From Pseudomonas muyukensis (GTDB lineage: Bacteria > Pseudomonadota > Gammaproteobacteria > Pseudomonadales > Pseudomonadaceae), in the NCBI RefSeq assembly GCF_019139535.1, contig NZ_CP077073.1, positions 4,120,501-4,184,500 on the forward strand: a DNA stretch of 64,000 bases, in the 5' to 3' direction. Below the pieces are notes generated by a model, which was given only the letters and a program-made list of their open reading frames with translations, did not search any database and was not told where the DNA came from. Every line of letters starts with the position of its first letter. Position 1 is the stretch's first letter. The position numbers and the translations under genes were made by a program. Below are positions 17,484 to 25,670 of this stretch, in pieces.

Positions 17484-18758
17484 ATGCATACCCTCGACGA
17501 CCTGCGCGCCGGCCGCCTGCACGGTATCACCCGCCTTGACCTGAGCCAGGGCCTGACGCACTTCCCCGCCGAGATCTTCGCGCTGGCCGACAGCCTGGAA
17601 GTGCTCAACCTCACCGGCAACGCCCTCACCGACCTGCCCGCGGACCTGCACCGGTTGCACCGGCTCAAGGTGCTGTTCTGTTCGGAAAACGCCTTCAGCC
17701 ACCTGCCCCTGGGCATCGGCCGCTGCCCGGTGCTGGAGACCGTGGGCTTCAAGAGCAACCGCATCACCCAGGTCGATGGCCAGGCCCTGCCGGCGAGCCT
17801 GCGCTCGTTGGTGCTGACCGACAATGCCCTGGAGCAACTGCCCGAAGCGCTCGGCGACTGCGCCCAACTGCAGAAATTGATGCTCGCCGGCAACCGACTG
17901 ACGGCACTGCCCAGCAGCCTGGCGCGCTGCGAGCGCCTGGAACTGCTGCGCATCGCCAGCAATCGCCTGACGGCCCTGCCCGACTGGCTGTTGCAGCTGC
18001 CGCGCCTGGCCTGGCTGGCCTACGCCGACAACCCCCTGCCCCAGGGTTTTGTCGCCCCGGCTGCCGATGGCCACTGCCCGACGCTGCACTGGCGCGACAT
18101 CCGCCTGGCAGCGGAGCTTGGCCGCGGTGCCTCGGGGCTGATCCACCGGGCGCACTGGTCAGGCCAGGCCGCGCCGGTGGCGGTCAAGCTGTACAAGGGC
18201 GCGATGACCAGCGACGGCTCGCCGCTGGCGGAGATGAGCGCCTGCATCGCTGCCGGTGAACATCCGCAACTGGTACGCCTGGCCGGGCGTATCGACGATC
18301 ATCCGCAGGGCCTGCCGGCGCTGGTCATGGCGTTGATCGATGGGCACTGGGCGAATCTCGCCGGCCCGCCCAGCCTCGACAGCTGCACCCGCGACCGCTA
18401 CCCCGAGGCCCGGCGCCTGACGTTGCCGGCAGTCCGCCGCCTGGTGGCCGGCATCGCCTCGGTGTGCGCCCACCTGCATGGGCGCGGCCTCAACCATGGC
18501 GACTTGTACGCCCATAACATCCTGTTCGATGAGGACGGCCAATGCCTGCTGGGGGATTTCGGCGCGGCATCGTTCCATCCGCCCGCGGCCAGGGCATTGG
18601 AGCGCTTGGAAGTACGCGCCTTCGGCATTCTCGTGGAAGAGTTGCTGGGCTGCTGCGAGCAGGACGACCAGGGCCTGCGCGAGCTGGCCAGGGTTTGCCA
18701 GCAAGCGCAAGTGCTGGCGCGCCCGTCCTTTGCCGAGATCGCCGCAGGTTCGCTGTAG
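17484..18758 (+). CDS. Leucine-rich repeat protein fused to a protein-kinase-like domain
   Basis: A 424-aa cytoplasmic protein. Residues ~15-190 are about seven leucine-rich repeats (L-x-x-L-x-L-x-x-N-x-L-x-x-L-P spacing). Residues ~205-424 are a eukaryotic-like kinase domain: glycine loop ELGRGASG, VAVK with Lys235, catalytic loop HGDLYAHN (His338, Asp340, Asn345) and DFG at 358-360. All three key catalytic groups are present, though the loop is HGD rather than HRD and the lobe is short. A Ser/Thr- or small-molecule-kinase activity is inferred. It lacks a membrane segment and any neighbouring phosphatase. It stands alone between divergent prpE and a REP cluster. Similar fusions exist in other pseudomonads; a role is not known to me. 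Confidence 0.85.
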   Translation: MHTLDDLRAGRLHGITRLDLSQGLTHFPAEIFALADSLEVLNLTGNALTDLPADLHRLHRLKVLFCSENAFSHLPLGIGRCPVLETVGFKSNRITQVDGQALPASLRSLVLTDNALEQLPEALGDCAQLQKLMLAGNRLTALPSSLARCERLELLRIASNRLTALPDWLLQLPRLAWLAYADNPLPQGFVAPAADGHCPTLHWRDIRLAAELGRGASGLIHRAHWSGQAAPVAVKLYKGAMTSDGSPLAEMSACIAAGEHPQLVRLAGRIDDHPQGLPALVMALIDGHWANLAGPPSLDSCTRDRYPEARRLTLPAVRRLVAGIASVCAHLHGRGLNHGDLYAHNILFDEDGQCLLGDFGAASFHPPAARALERLEVRAFGILVEELLGCCEQDDQGLRELARVCQQAQVLARPSFAEIAAGSL

Positions 18759-18768
18759 CCGCCGTGGT

Positions 18769-18938
18769 GGCTGGCTCCTACCGCAAACGCGACCGGCCGC
18801 CGTCCCGTAGGAGCCAGCCTTGCTGGCGAACCAGGCGCCGCGGTGGATGGCACCGGCTACGCCGGTGTTCGCCGGCAAGGCCGGCTCCTACGCCGATTAC
18901 GGCCTGCAACACCCGTAGCCAGCCTTGCTGGCGAACCA
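18769..18938. repeat. REP cluster, 'GGAGCCAGCCTTGCTGGCGAAC' family
   Basis: Copies at 18807-18832 (direct), 18865-18892 (inverted, variant CGCCGGCAAGGCCGGC) and 18914-18938 (direct, partial), with a half copy near 18769. The core GCCAGC-CTT-GCTGGC is a hairpin. It fills most of the gap between the LRR-kinase gene and the LysR gene. Confidence 0.85.
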
Positions 18939-18998
18939 GGCGACGCGGTTGAGGACAGCGACACCCCAGGTGTTCGCCCCATTACGGTGCAAAGCCTC

Positions 18999-19004
18999 TA
19001 GAAT
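18999..19004 (+). promoter_or_regulatory. Candidate -10 element (TAGAAT) of the LysR gene
   Basis: TAGAAT lies 30 nt before the ATG, in a CTCTAGAAT context also seen before the LRR-kinase gene. No clear -35. Confidence 0.35.
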
Positions 19005-19034
19005 AGGCCACCCCTCCAGCCACAGAGCGTCACC

Positions 19035-19901
19035 ATGGACATCGATCAGGCCCGAACTTTCCTGGAAATCGTGCGTTGCGGCAGCCTGGTCGCCGCCGCC
19101 GAGCGCCTGTTCGTGTCGCAGACAGCCATCACCGCACGGGTCCAGCGCCTGGAACAGCAACTCGGTTGCCAACTGTTCGTGCGCAGCCGCAACGGCGCCA
19201 GCCTGACCAGCGACGGCGAGGCCTTCGTCACCTACGCCAACCAGCTGGTGCAAACCTGGGAAGCGGCGCGCCGCGACCTGCCGCTGCCCCAGGGCTGCCA
19301 GCAGGTCCTGCATGTGGGCGGTGAAGTGAGCCTGGGCAACCCGATGATGCTCGACTGGGTCAGCGCCCTGCACCATGAACTGCCCAGCCACGCGATCCGC
19401 AGCGAGGTGAGCGATGGCGAGTCGCTGCTGCGCAAGGTCGAGATGGGCCTGCTGGACGCCGCGCTGGTCTACCAGCCGACCTACGGCCCAGGCTTGCAGG
19501 TGGAACAGCTGATGGAGGAGAAGCTGATCCGCGTGCGCCGTGTCGACGCCCCCGAGCCGTACATCTACATCGACTGGGGCGAGGCGTTCCGCCGCCAGCA
19601 CGATGCCGCCCTGCCCGACCTGTCACGCCCGGCGCTGAGCTTCAACCTCGGGCCGCTGGCCTTGCAGTTCATCCTCGACCAGGGCGGCAGCGGCTACTTC
19701 CGCACCCGGGTGGTGCAGGCCTACCTGCAAAGCGGGGTGTTCGAGCGGGTGCCGCAGGCGCCGGAATTCACCTACCCGACCTTCCTGGTCTACCCGCGCA
19801 AGCGCGACAGCGAGGCCCTGCAACAGGCCTTCACGGTGCTGCGCCGGCTGGTGGCCGCCGGCGACAGCGATTGGTCACAACGCTGGGACCCGCTGATCTG
19901 A
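19035..19901 (+). CDS. LysR-family transcriptional regulator
   Basis: A 288-aa protein. The N-terminal winged helix-turn-helix (residues 1-62) has ARTFLEIVRCGSLVAAAERL and QTAITARVQRLE, typical LysR recognition helices; the effector domain runs from ~90 to 288. It is not clearly divergent from a target gene. Its 3' end overlaps the convergent HPP/CBS gene by 27 bp. The ligand cannot be inferred. It could be autonomous and control distant genes. Confidence 0.88.
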   Translation: MDIDQARTFLEIVRCGSLVAAAERLFVSQTAITARVQRLEQQLGCQLFVRSRNGASLTSDGEAFVTYANQLVQTWEAARRDLPLPQGCQQVLHVGGEVSLGNPMMLDWVSALHHELPSHAIRSEVSDGESLLRKVEMGLLDAALVYQPTYGPGLQVEQLMEEKLIRVRRVDAPEPYIYIDWGEAFRRQHDAALPDLSRPALSFNLGPLALQFILDQGGSGYFRTRVVQAYLQSGVFERVPQAPEFTYPTFLVYPRKRDSEALQQAFTVLRRLVAAGDSDWSQRWDPLI

Positions 19902-21032
19902 GCCCTGCGCCGCGGCATTGAGCAAGTGCCGCTTGAGCCCGGCGATCAGGTCGGTCTGGGTGATCACCCCCACCAGCTGGTCAGCGTCGAGCACCGGCAG
20001 GCAGTGCAGCCCCTGCTCGCTGAGCAGCGGCAGCAAGCGCTCCAGTGGGTGCTGGCTGCTGACGCTGACCACCCGGCGGCTCATCACCTGCTCCAGGCGC
20101 ACCACCTTGCGCCGCCACATGCCGCGCCAGCTGAAGCGGCCACGGTCCATCGCCGGGCCGACCAGGTCGCTGAGGCTGACGATGCCCACCAGGCGCCCGC
20201 CATCGAGCACCGGCAAGGTTTTCAGGTGATGGCTGGCGAGCATCTTCCAAGCCTGTTCGAGGGTGGTGCGCGGCGTCGCCGACTGCACATCGCGGGACAT
20301 CACCGCGCTGGCGGTGATGCCGCCCAGGCTGCGCTGCAAGGCATGTTGCTCGGTCGCCAGGATGATCCGCTCCAACTCGTCGCGGGTGACGTCGACGAAC
20401 TCGCCGATCTCTTCCAGGGCCTGGTCCAGGTCCTGGGCGTTGATCCCGACCCGCTCGCCGGGCAGCGGGTCGTGGGTGTGGTGCAGGTCCTTGCGCGGCG
20501 CCGTGCCCTTGGGGTAGCGCACCCCGGTCAGGCGGTTGTAGAGCACCGCCACCACGACCAGGATCACGGCATTGAGCAGCACCGGCTCGAGCAGGTGGTC
20601 GCCCAGCGCCACCAGCCCCGGATCGGCCAGTACCGCACTGACCGCCACGCCGCCGCCCGGCGGGTGCAGGCAGCGCAGCAGGCACATCACCAGGATGGCG
20701 ATGCCCAGCGCGGCAGCGGCGACCCACAGGCCATCGCCGAAGCCATGGCGCATGGCCAGGCCCACGGCACCGGCCAGGGCATAGCTGCCCAGCACTGGCC
20801 AGGGCTGCGCCAGCGGCCCTGAGTGCACGGCGAACACCAGCACCGCCGAGGCCGCCAGCGGCCCGAGCAGGTGCAGGGCAACCGACGGCCCGTACAGCAG
20901 GCTGCACAGGTAACCGGCAAGGAACAGGCCGAGCAGCGCGCCAAGGCCTGCGCGCAGCCATTCTCGGGGAGGGATGTTCAGGGGGGCCGGGAGCAGGCGC
21001 TGCAGACGGCTTTCGGGACGCGAGGCAGACAT
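19875..21032 (-). CDS. HPP-family membrane protein with tandem CBS domains
   Basis: About 385 aa. Residues ~25-185 hold four to five hydrophobic helices of the HPP family, with the signature CLHPPGGGVAV. Residues ~245-375 carry two CBS motifs (ASAVMSRDVQSA and LEQVMSRRVVSVSS, each followed by LPVLD and L-VG-I), the usual adenosine-nucleotide sensing pair. HPP proteins have been linked to nitrite transport in plastids; the bacterial CBS-fused form has no settled function. ATG at 21032 starts a good N-terminus, but no Shine-Dalgarno is visible. It is preceded by a multi-hairpin leader with an intrinsic terminator. Confidence 0.85.
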   Translation of the reverse strand: MSASRPESRLQRLLPAPLNIPPREWLRAGLGALLGLFLAGYLCSLLYGPSVALHLLGPLAASAVLVFAVHSGPLAQPWPVLGSYALAGAVGLAMRHGFGDGLWVAAAALGIAILVMCLLRCLHPPGGGVAVSAVLADPGLVALGDHLLEPVLLNAVILVVVAVLYNRLTGVRYPKGTAPRKDLHHTHDPLPGERVGINAQDLDQALEEIGEFVDVTRDELERIILATEQHALQRSLGGITASAVMSRDVQSATPRTTLEQAWKMLASHHLKTLPVLDGGRLVGIVSLSDLVGPAMDRGRFSWRGMWRRKVVRLEQVMSRRVVSVSSQHPLERLLPLLSEQGLHCLPVLDADQLVGVITQTDLIAGLKRHLLNAAAQGSDQRVPAL

Positions 21033-21060
21033 CGGGAGATCGGATCGTGTGTTCTGATTG

Positions 21061-21092
21061 AAAAAAGAAAGCCCAGCGTTACCGGCCTGGGC
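21061..21092 (-). terminator. Intrinsic terminator upstream of the HPP gene (attenuator or end of sensor operon)
   Basis: Minus-strand stem GCCCAG/CTGGGC with a 10-nt loop, followed by TTTCTTTTTT. It ends about 30 nt before the HPP/CBS start and ~160 nt after the sensor-kinase stop. Confidence 0.7.
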
Positions 21093-21252
21093 CCTGTATT
21101 GCCAAGGCAATAGCGCAAGGGGCTCCGTCCATGGAGAGATGGAAACCAAGCGGTTTCGTGAGGGGCGATTGTGCCGAGTCGCTCGGCAATGGGCCAATTC
21201 AAAAAACTGCGGCTGTACTGCAATTTTTTTGCACGGTTGATCGGCGACAGGA
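21093..21252 (-). other. Multi-hairpin intergenic segment, possible leader or small RNA
   Basis: Inverted repeats in series: GCCGAG/CTCGGC (21073 offset within 21173-21187), GAAACC/GGTTTC (21142-21157) and ATTGCC/GGCAAT (21098-21111). They are followed by the terminator at 21061-21092. A further repeat near the kinase stop, GTTGATC/GATCAAC (21236-21257), is followed on minus by CGTGC and A7. No open reading frame and no riboswitch class I recognise. Confidence 0.5.
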
Positions 21253-22572
21253 TCAACGCCCCTTGCGCGGCAGCTCGATGCTCACCCGCAAACCGCCAAG
21301 GGTGCTGTCGAGCAAGGCGATGCGCCCGCCCCAGGCTTCGACGATATCACGCACGATCCCCAGCCCCAGGCCATGCCCGTCGACCTGCTCGTCCAGCCGC
21401 GCGCCCCGCTCCAGCACTTGCTGGCGCAGGTCCTGGGCAATCCCTGGGCCATCGTCGTCGACCCACAGCTGGAAACCCTCGGTGGTCGGCGCGATGCCCA
21501 GGCGCACCTCGCTGTCGGCCCATTTGCAGGCGTTGTCCAACAGGTTGCCGAGCAGCTCCAGCAGGTCCTCGCGGTCCCACGGCAGCAACAGCCCGGGCGG
21601 CACGTCGCGTTCGAGCGACAGGCCTTCGCCATGGATCATGCCCAGGGTCGACAACAGCCCGGGCAATTCGGCGTCGCAATCGAACTGCGCGCCGGGCAAC
21701 GCGTCCCCGGCCAGGCGCGCACGGTTGAGTTCTCGGGCCAGGCGCTGCTGGATCTGCTGCAGCTGCTCGCGCATCTGCTCGCGCACCTGCGGCAACGCTT
21801 GCAAACGCTCGCTGGCGGCCAGGCTGAGCAACACTGCCAGCGGCGTCTTCAGCGCGTGCCCCAGGTTGCCCAGGGCAGTGCGCGAACGGCGCAGGCTGTC
21901 TTCGGTGTGGGCCAGCAGGTGGTTGATCTGGTCCACCAGCGGTTGCAGCTCGCTGGGCACTTCGGCATCCAGCTGCGAACGCTGGCCCTGTTGCAACTGG
22001 GCGATCTGTTGCCGCGCGCGCTCGAGCGGGCGCAACGAGCGGGTCACGGTGAAGCGCTGCAACACCAGCACCAGCAACAGCGCCAGCGCGCCCATGCCCA
22101 GGCCGATCTGCTGCATGCGCCGGAAAGCCTCGCGCACCGGCGAGTAGTCCTGGGCCACGCTGATGGAAACATCCTGCCCCAGGCGCCGGTAGTCGCCCCG
22201 GTAGGCCAGCAGTTGCTGGCCTTCGGGGCCGAGTTCATGGCCATCGTCCAGCCCCGGGCGGGCCGGCTTGGGCATGTCCAGGTCCCACAGCGAGCGGGAG
22301 CGCCAGGTGCCCTGGTCAAAATCGATGCGAAAGTAATACCCCGAGAACGGCTGCTGGTAGGCCGCCGACAGCCGCCGCTCATCGAGCTGCAAACCGGAAG
22401 GCCCGCGCACCAGCGCCACCAGCAGGTTCTCGCTCTCTTTGCGCAGGCCACTTTCCAGGTAGCGCTGCAGGCCGGCCTCGAACAACCACAGGGTCACCTG
22501 CGCCAGGCCCACGCCGACCAGCACCAGCACGGCCACCAGGCCCAGGCTCAGGCGCGCCTGGATCGACTTCAC
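21253..22572 (-). CDS. Two-component sensor histidine kinase (PhoQ/BqsS-like)
   Basis: A 439-aa membrane kinase. TM1 is about residues 7-29, a periplasmic sensor spans ~30-155, TM2 is ~156-174, then HAMP. The dimerisation box has [13 protein letters not shown] with the phospho-His; ATPase motifs are [17 protein letters not shown] and [10 protein letters not shown]. The H-box with His-Ala-Leu-Lys-Thr-Pro matches the PhoQ subfamily. The stop lies in a short inverted repeat. Its start overlaps the regulator gene by 4 nt. The four-gene context (two PepSY proteins, regulator, sensor) resembles the P. aeruginosa BqsRS/CarRS locus, though the RExxE iron-sensing motif reported for BqsS is not evident. 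Confidence 0.88.
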   Translation of the reverse strand: MKSIQARLSLGLVAVLVLVGVGLAQVTLWLFEAGLQRYLESGLRKESENLLVALVRGPSGLQLDERRLSAAYQQPFSGYYFRIDFDQGTWRSRSLWDLDMPKPARPGLDDGHELGPEGQQLLAYRGDYRRLGQDVSISVAQDYSPVREAFRRMQQIGLGMGALALLLVLVLQRFTVTRSLRPLERARQQIAQLQQGQRSQLDAEVPSELQPLVDQINHLLAHTEDSLRRSRTALGNLGHALKTPLAVLLSLAASERLQALPQVREQMREQLQQIQQRLARELNRARLAGDALPGAQFDCDAELPGLLSTLGMIHGEGLSLERDVPPGLLLPWDREDLLELLGNLLDNACKWADSEVRLGIAPTTEGFQLWVDDDGPGIAQDLRQQVLERGARLDEQVDGHGLGLGIVRDIVEAWGGRIALLDSTLGGLRVSIELPRKGR

Positions 22573-23237
22573 GCGACGTTCCCGGCGTAGACGTAGCCCT
22601 GGCCACGGCGGGTCTCGATCACGCTGCGCCCAAGCTTGCGGCGCAAGTGGTTGACGTGCACCTCGAGCACATTGGAGTCGCGCTCGGTCTCGCCGTCATA
22701 CAAGTGCTCGGCCAAATGGCTCTTGGACAGCACCTGCCCTGGGTGCAGCATGAAATAGCGCAGCAGGCGAAACTCGGCGGCGGTCAGTTGCACGTCGGCA
22801 CCGTCGCGGCTCACGCACTGGCGCGACTCGTCCAGGTGCAGCCCGGCGGCCTCCAGCGTTGGCTGGTTGGCCAGGCCCTTGGCCCGGCGCAGCAGCGCCT
22901 GGATGCGCAGTTGCAGCTCCTCGGGGTGGAACGGCTTGGTCAGGTAATCGTCGGCACCGGCCTTGAGGCCTTCGATGCGCTCGGCCCACGAACCGCGCGC
23001 GGTGAGGATCAGCACCGGGGTGGCCAGGCTCGCCGCGCGCCACTGCGCCAGCACCTCGAGGCCGGACAAGCCCGGCAGGCCGAGGTCGAGCACGACCAGG
23101 TCGTAGGGTTCGCTCTGGCCCTGGTACACCGCGTCACGGCCATCGGCCAACCAGTCCACGGCATAGCCCTGGCGTTGCAGCGCGGCGGTCAGTTCATCGG
23201 CCAGGGGCACGTTGTCTTCGACAAGCAGCAGGCGCAT
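22569..23237 (-). CDS. OmpR/PhoB-family response regulator
   Basis: A 222-aa regulator. The receiver has LLVEDN, phospho-acceptor Asp51 in VVLDLGLPG, Thr in LILTARG and Lys in DYLTKPF. The C-terminal winged helix has [11 protein letters not shown] and [17 protein letters not shown] elements (here [13 protein letters not shown]). It lies directly after the second PepSY gene (adjacent bases) and overlaps the kinase start by 4 nt. It most likely regulates its own operon, including the PepSY proteins. Confidence 0.92.
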   Translation of the reverse strand: MRLLLVEDNVPLADELTAALQRQGYAVDWLADGRDAVYQGQSEPYDLVVLDLGLPGLSGLEVLAQWRAASLATPVLILTARGSWAERIEGLKAGADDYLTKPFHPEELQLRIQALLRRAKGLANQPTLEAAGLHLDESRQCVSRDGADVQLTAAEFRLLRYFMLHPGQVLSKSHLAEHLYDGETERDSNVLEVHVNHLRRKLGRSVIETRRGQGYVYAGNVA

Positions 23238-23552
23238 TCAGTCGTCTTCCTCGTCCTTGAGCAGGGCGCCGGTTCGGGCATCGTACTTGATTTCGCGGAC
23301 CACGCCGGCCGGGGTCAGCAGCTCGACCTCGTACTCGTAGCGGCCGTGCTTTTCTTCCAGCTCCGCCTCCAGCAGGCGCGCCCCGGGGTAACGCCCCAGG
23401 GCGGCATCGAGCAGTTGCTCCAGCGGCAGGATGATGCCCTGTTGCCGAAGCTCCAGGGCTTCATCCTGGTCCAGGTCGCGGGCGGCGGCGAGCGAACTGA
23501 CGGCCATCAGGGCCAAGGCCAGCCAGCGCGCCGTTCGCGGCAGATCGGGCAT
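23238..23552 (-). CDS. PepSY-domain periplasmic protein (second copy)
   Basis: A 104-aa protein with an N-terminal signal/anchor (residues 8-24) and one PepSY domain: LEQLLDAALGRYPGARLLEAELEEKHGRYEYEVELL, then KYDARTGALLKDE. PepSY domains are often linked to control of proteases or to signal binding near sensor kinases. The start ATG shares one base with the stop of the upstream PepSY gene (TGATG). The extreme C-terminus is acidic (DEEDD). Confidence 0.86.
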   Translation of the reverse strand: MPDLPRTARWLALALMAVSSLAAARDLDQDEALELRQQGIILPLEQLLDAALGRYPGARLLEAELEEKHGRYEYEVELLTPAGVVREIKYDARTGALLKDEEDD

Positions 23553-23860
23553 CAGTTGTCTCGCTCGTCCTTCAGGACTTCACCGGTCTTGGCGTCCAGG
23601 TCCACATCCCACTCGACGTTCTGGGCGTCACGCAGGTCGACCTTGTAGATGTAGCGGCCGTATTCGTTTTCAAGCTCCGAGTCGGTCACGGTGGCGCCCG
23701 GGTGCTTGGCCACGGCGGCGGCCTTGAGTTCATCCAGGGACTTGATGGTCTTGGCGTTCACCAGCTTGACCACTTCGTCGGGCTGCACGTCCTTGGCGAA
23801 GGCGGCATTGGCACCGAAAGCGAGGGCGGCGGCGGTGAACAGGGCAGTCAGGGTTTTCAT
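23552..23860 (-). CDS. PepSY-domain periplasmic protein (first copy)
   Basis: A 102-aa protein with a signal peptide (cleavage after Ala-Phe-Ala) and one PepSY domain ending in DLDAKTGEVLKDERDN. It is first gene of the PepSY-PepSY-regulator-sensor operon. The ATG has GAGAGAACC upstream. The paired PepSY genes share the same C-terminal plan and are probably ancient duplicates. Small secreted PepSY proteins next to PhoPQ-like systems may bind the same cation or modulate the sensor; that is inference. Confidence 0.86.
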   Translation of the reverse strand: MKTLTALFTAAALAFGANAAFAKDVQPDEVVKLVNAKTIKSLDELKAAAVAKHPGATVTDSELENEYGRYIYKVDLRDAQNVEWDVDLDAKTGEVLKDERDN

Positions 23861-23985
23861 GAGGTTCTCTCCATCGAGCTGTGTAATTTGTCTACGGGGT
23901 TAAGATTAACCACCGGTCCTTAACTCAACCTGAAAACAGCTGGCCGCATGATAGCGCAGCTCATGCAAGCCCGTACGCAATCCCT

Positions 23986-24114
23986 TGTAGGAGCGGCCTT
24001 GTGTCGCGAAAAGGCTGCACAGCAGCCTCAGGGATTTCAGCGTTTTTGCAAAGATCGCCGGGGCCGCTTTGCGGCCCTTTCGCGACACGAGGCCGCTCCT
24101 ACAGGGGGATGTGT
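23986..24114. repeat. REP pair, 'GTAGGAGCGGCCTTGTGTCGCGA' family, in a divergent intergenic region
   Basis: A direct copy (23986-24032) and an inverted copy (24057-24114), each made of GGAGCGGCC-TTGTG-TCGCGAAA plus a GC hairpin. They occupy most of the 311-bp gap between the divergent PepSY operon and patatin gene. Confidence 0.9.
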
Positions 24115-24171
24115 ACGTCCAGCCCCGCGATACGCTCTATACTGCCCGCCTGCCCCACCCGAGTCCCCGCC

Positions 24172-25251
24172 ATGAGCGCCATCCACATCAAGCACCCCGC
24201 CCTGACCTTCAAGGCCGGCCAGCGTGCCCTGCGCCAGATCCGCGAGCGCGGCTTGCGGGCCGAAGACGTCGGCGTGCTGCCCGGCGCCGCCGGTGGCCCC
24301 AAGCCACTGGGGATCCAGGGCCTGGACCTGGCCCTGTTCGGTCAATGGCTGCCCAGCGCGCCGCGACCGCGCGCGCTGATTGGCGCCTCGATCGGTGCCT
24401 GGCGCTTCGCCAGCGCCTGCCTCGACGACCCGGTGGCCGGCATCCGTCGTCTCGGCGAGCTGTATACCGAACAGGACTTCGCCAAGGGCGTGAGCGCCCG
24501 GCAGATCAGCCAGAGCTGCCAGCGCATGCTCGACGAGCTGCTGCAAGGCCGCGACGGGCAGATCCTGGCCAACCCGCACTACCACCTGAACATCCTGGTG
24601 GTGAAGAGCCATGGCCAGCTGGCCCACGACCACCGTGGCCGCCTGGGCCTGGGCCTGGGCGCGGTGATCGCCAGCAACCTGCTGGGCCGCGCGCGCCTGG
24701 CCCGGCATTTCGAGCGGGTGATCCTGCATGACCCGCGCGCCACGCCGCCGCTGGACACCCTCAGCGACTTCCCCTCGCGCTGCCTGCCGCTGGCCCCAGC
24801 CAACCTGCGCCATGCCCTGCTCGCCTCGGGTTCGATTCCGATGGTCATGGAAGGCGTGCGCGACATTCCCGGCGCAGGTAGCGGCACCTACCGCGACGGC
24901 GGCCTGCTCGACTACCACCTCGACCTGCCCTACAAGGGTGACGACCTGGTGCTGTACCCGCACTTCACCGACAAGGTGGTGCCCGGCTGGTTCGACAAGG
25001 CCCTGCCCTGGCGCAAGGGCGACGCCACGCGCCTGCAGAACGTGCTGCTGATGACCCCGTCGCCGCAGTACCTGGCCGCGCTGCCCTACGGCAAGCTGCC
25101 GGACCGCAACGACTTCAAGCGGTTCATGGGCGATGCGCCAGCACGCAGGCGCTACTGGTACCAGGCCATCGCCGAAAGCCAGCGCCTGGGTGACGAGTTA
25201 CTCGAGCTGATCGCCACCGGGCGGCTGCACCATCAGTTGCAAGCCTTGTAA
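24172..25251 (+). CDS. Patatin-like phospholipase family protein
   Basis: A 359-aa protein with no signal peptide. The lipase elbow is GASIGAWR (Gly-x-Ser-x-Gly), the preceding GAAGGPKPLG is the oxyanion-hole region, and YRDGGLLDYH supplies the catalytic Asp in the DGG motif. Together they give the Ser-Asp dyad of the patatin fold. The substrate is unknown. ATG at 24172 follows a weak ribosome site; the frame runs upstream only through the REP element. It precedes queD by 53 nt and may be cotranscribed. Confidence 0.85.
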   Translation: MSAIHIKHPALTFKAGQRALRQIRERGLRAEDVGVLPGAAGGPKPLGIQGLDLALFGQWLPSAPRPRALIGASIGAWRFASACLDDPVAGIRRLGELYTEQDFAKGVSARQISQSCQRMLDELLQGRDGQILANPHYHLNILVVKSHGQLAHDHRGRLGLGLGAVIASNLLGRARLARHFERVILHDPRATPPLDTLSDFPSRCLPLAPANLRHALLASGSIPMVMEGVRDIPGAGSGTYRDGGLLDYHLDLPYKGDDLVLYPHFTDKVVPGWFDKALPWRKGDATRLQNVLLMTPSPQYLAALPYGKLPDRNDFKRFMGDAPARRRYWYQAIAESQRLGDELLELIATGRLHHQLQAL

Positions 25252-25304
25252 CGGCCTTGCTGGTAGACTGCGCGCATTATCGATTCATACAGAGTTAAGA
25301 CAGC

Positions 25305-25661
25305 GTGGAAATCTTCAAAGAATTTACCTTCGAATCCGCCCACCGCCTGCCCCACGTCCCGGCCGGGCACAAGTGCGGCCGCCTGCATGGCCACTCGTTC
25401 AAGGTCGCCCTGCACCTGACCGGCCCGCTCGACCCGCACACCGGCTGGATCCGCGACTTCGCCGAGATCAAGGCCGTGTTCAAGCCGATCTACGAGCAGC
25501 TGGACCACAACTACCTCAACGACATTCCCGGCCTGGAAAACCCCACCAGCGAAGTCATCGCCAAGTGGATCTGGGACCAGGTCAAGCCGCTGTTGCCGGA
25601 GCTGTCCAAGGTACGCATCCACGAAACCTGCACCAGCGGGTGCGAGTACACCGGCGACTGA
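25305..25661 (+). CDS. queD: 6-carboxytetrahydropterin synthase
   Basis: A 118-aa enzyme of queuosine/7-deazaguanine synthesis that converts dihydroneopterin triphosphate. Zinc-binding histidines are in SAHRLP and HGHSF, the catalytic Cys is in HKCGRLHGH, and the C-terminal [11 protein letters not shown] has the conserved Glu. The GTG start with a weak upstream AGTTAAGAC gives the family's usual N-terminus ([15 protein letters not shown]). No other que genes are in the window. Confidence 0.94.
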   Translation: MEIFKEFTFESAHRLPHVPAGHKCGRLHGHSFKVALHLTGPLDPHTGWIRDFAEIKAVFKPIYEQLDHNYLNDIPGLENPTSEVIAKWIWDQVKPLLPELSKVRIHETCTSGCEYTGD

Positions 25662-25670
25662 GCGCATCAC

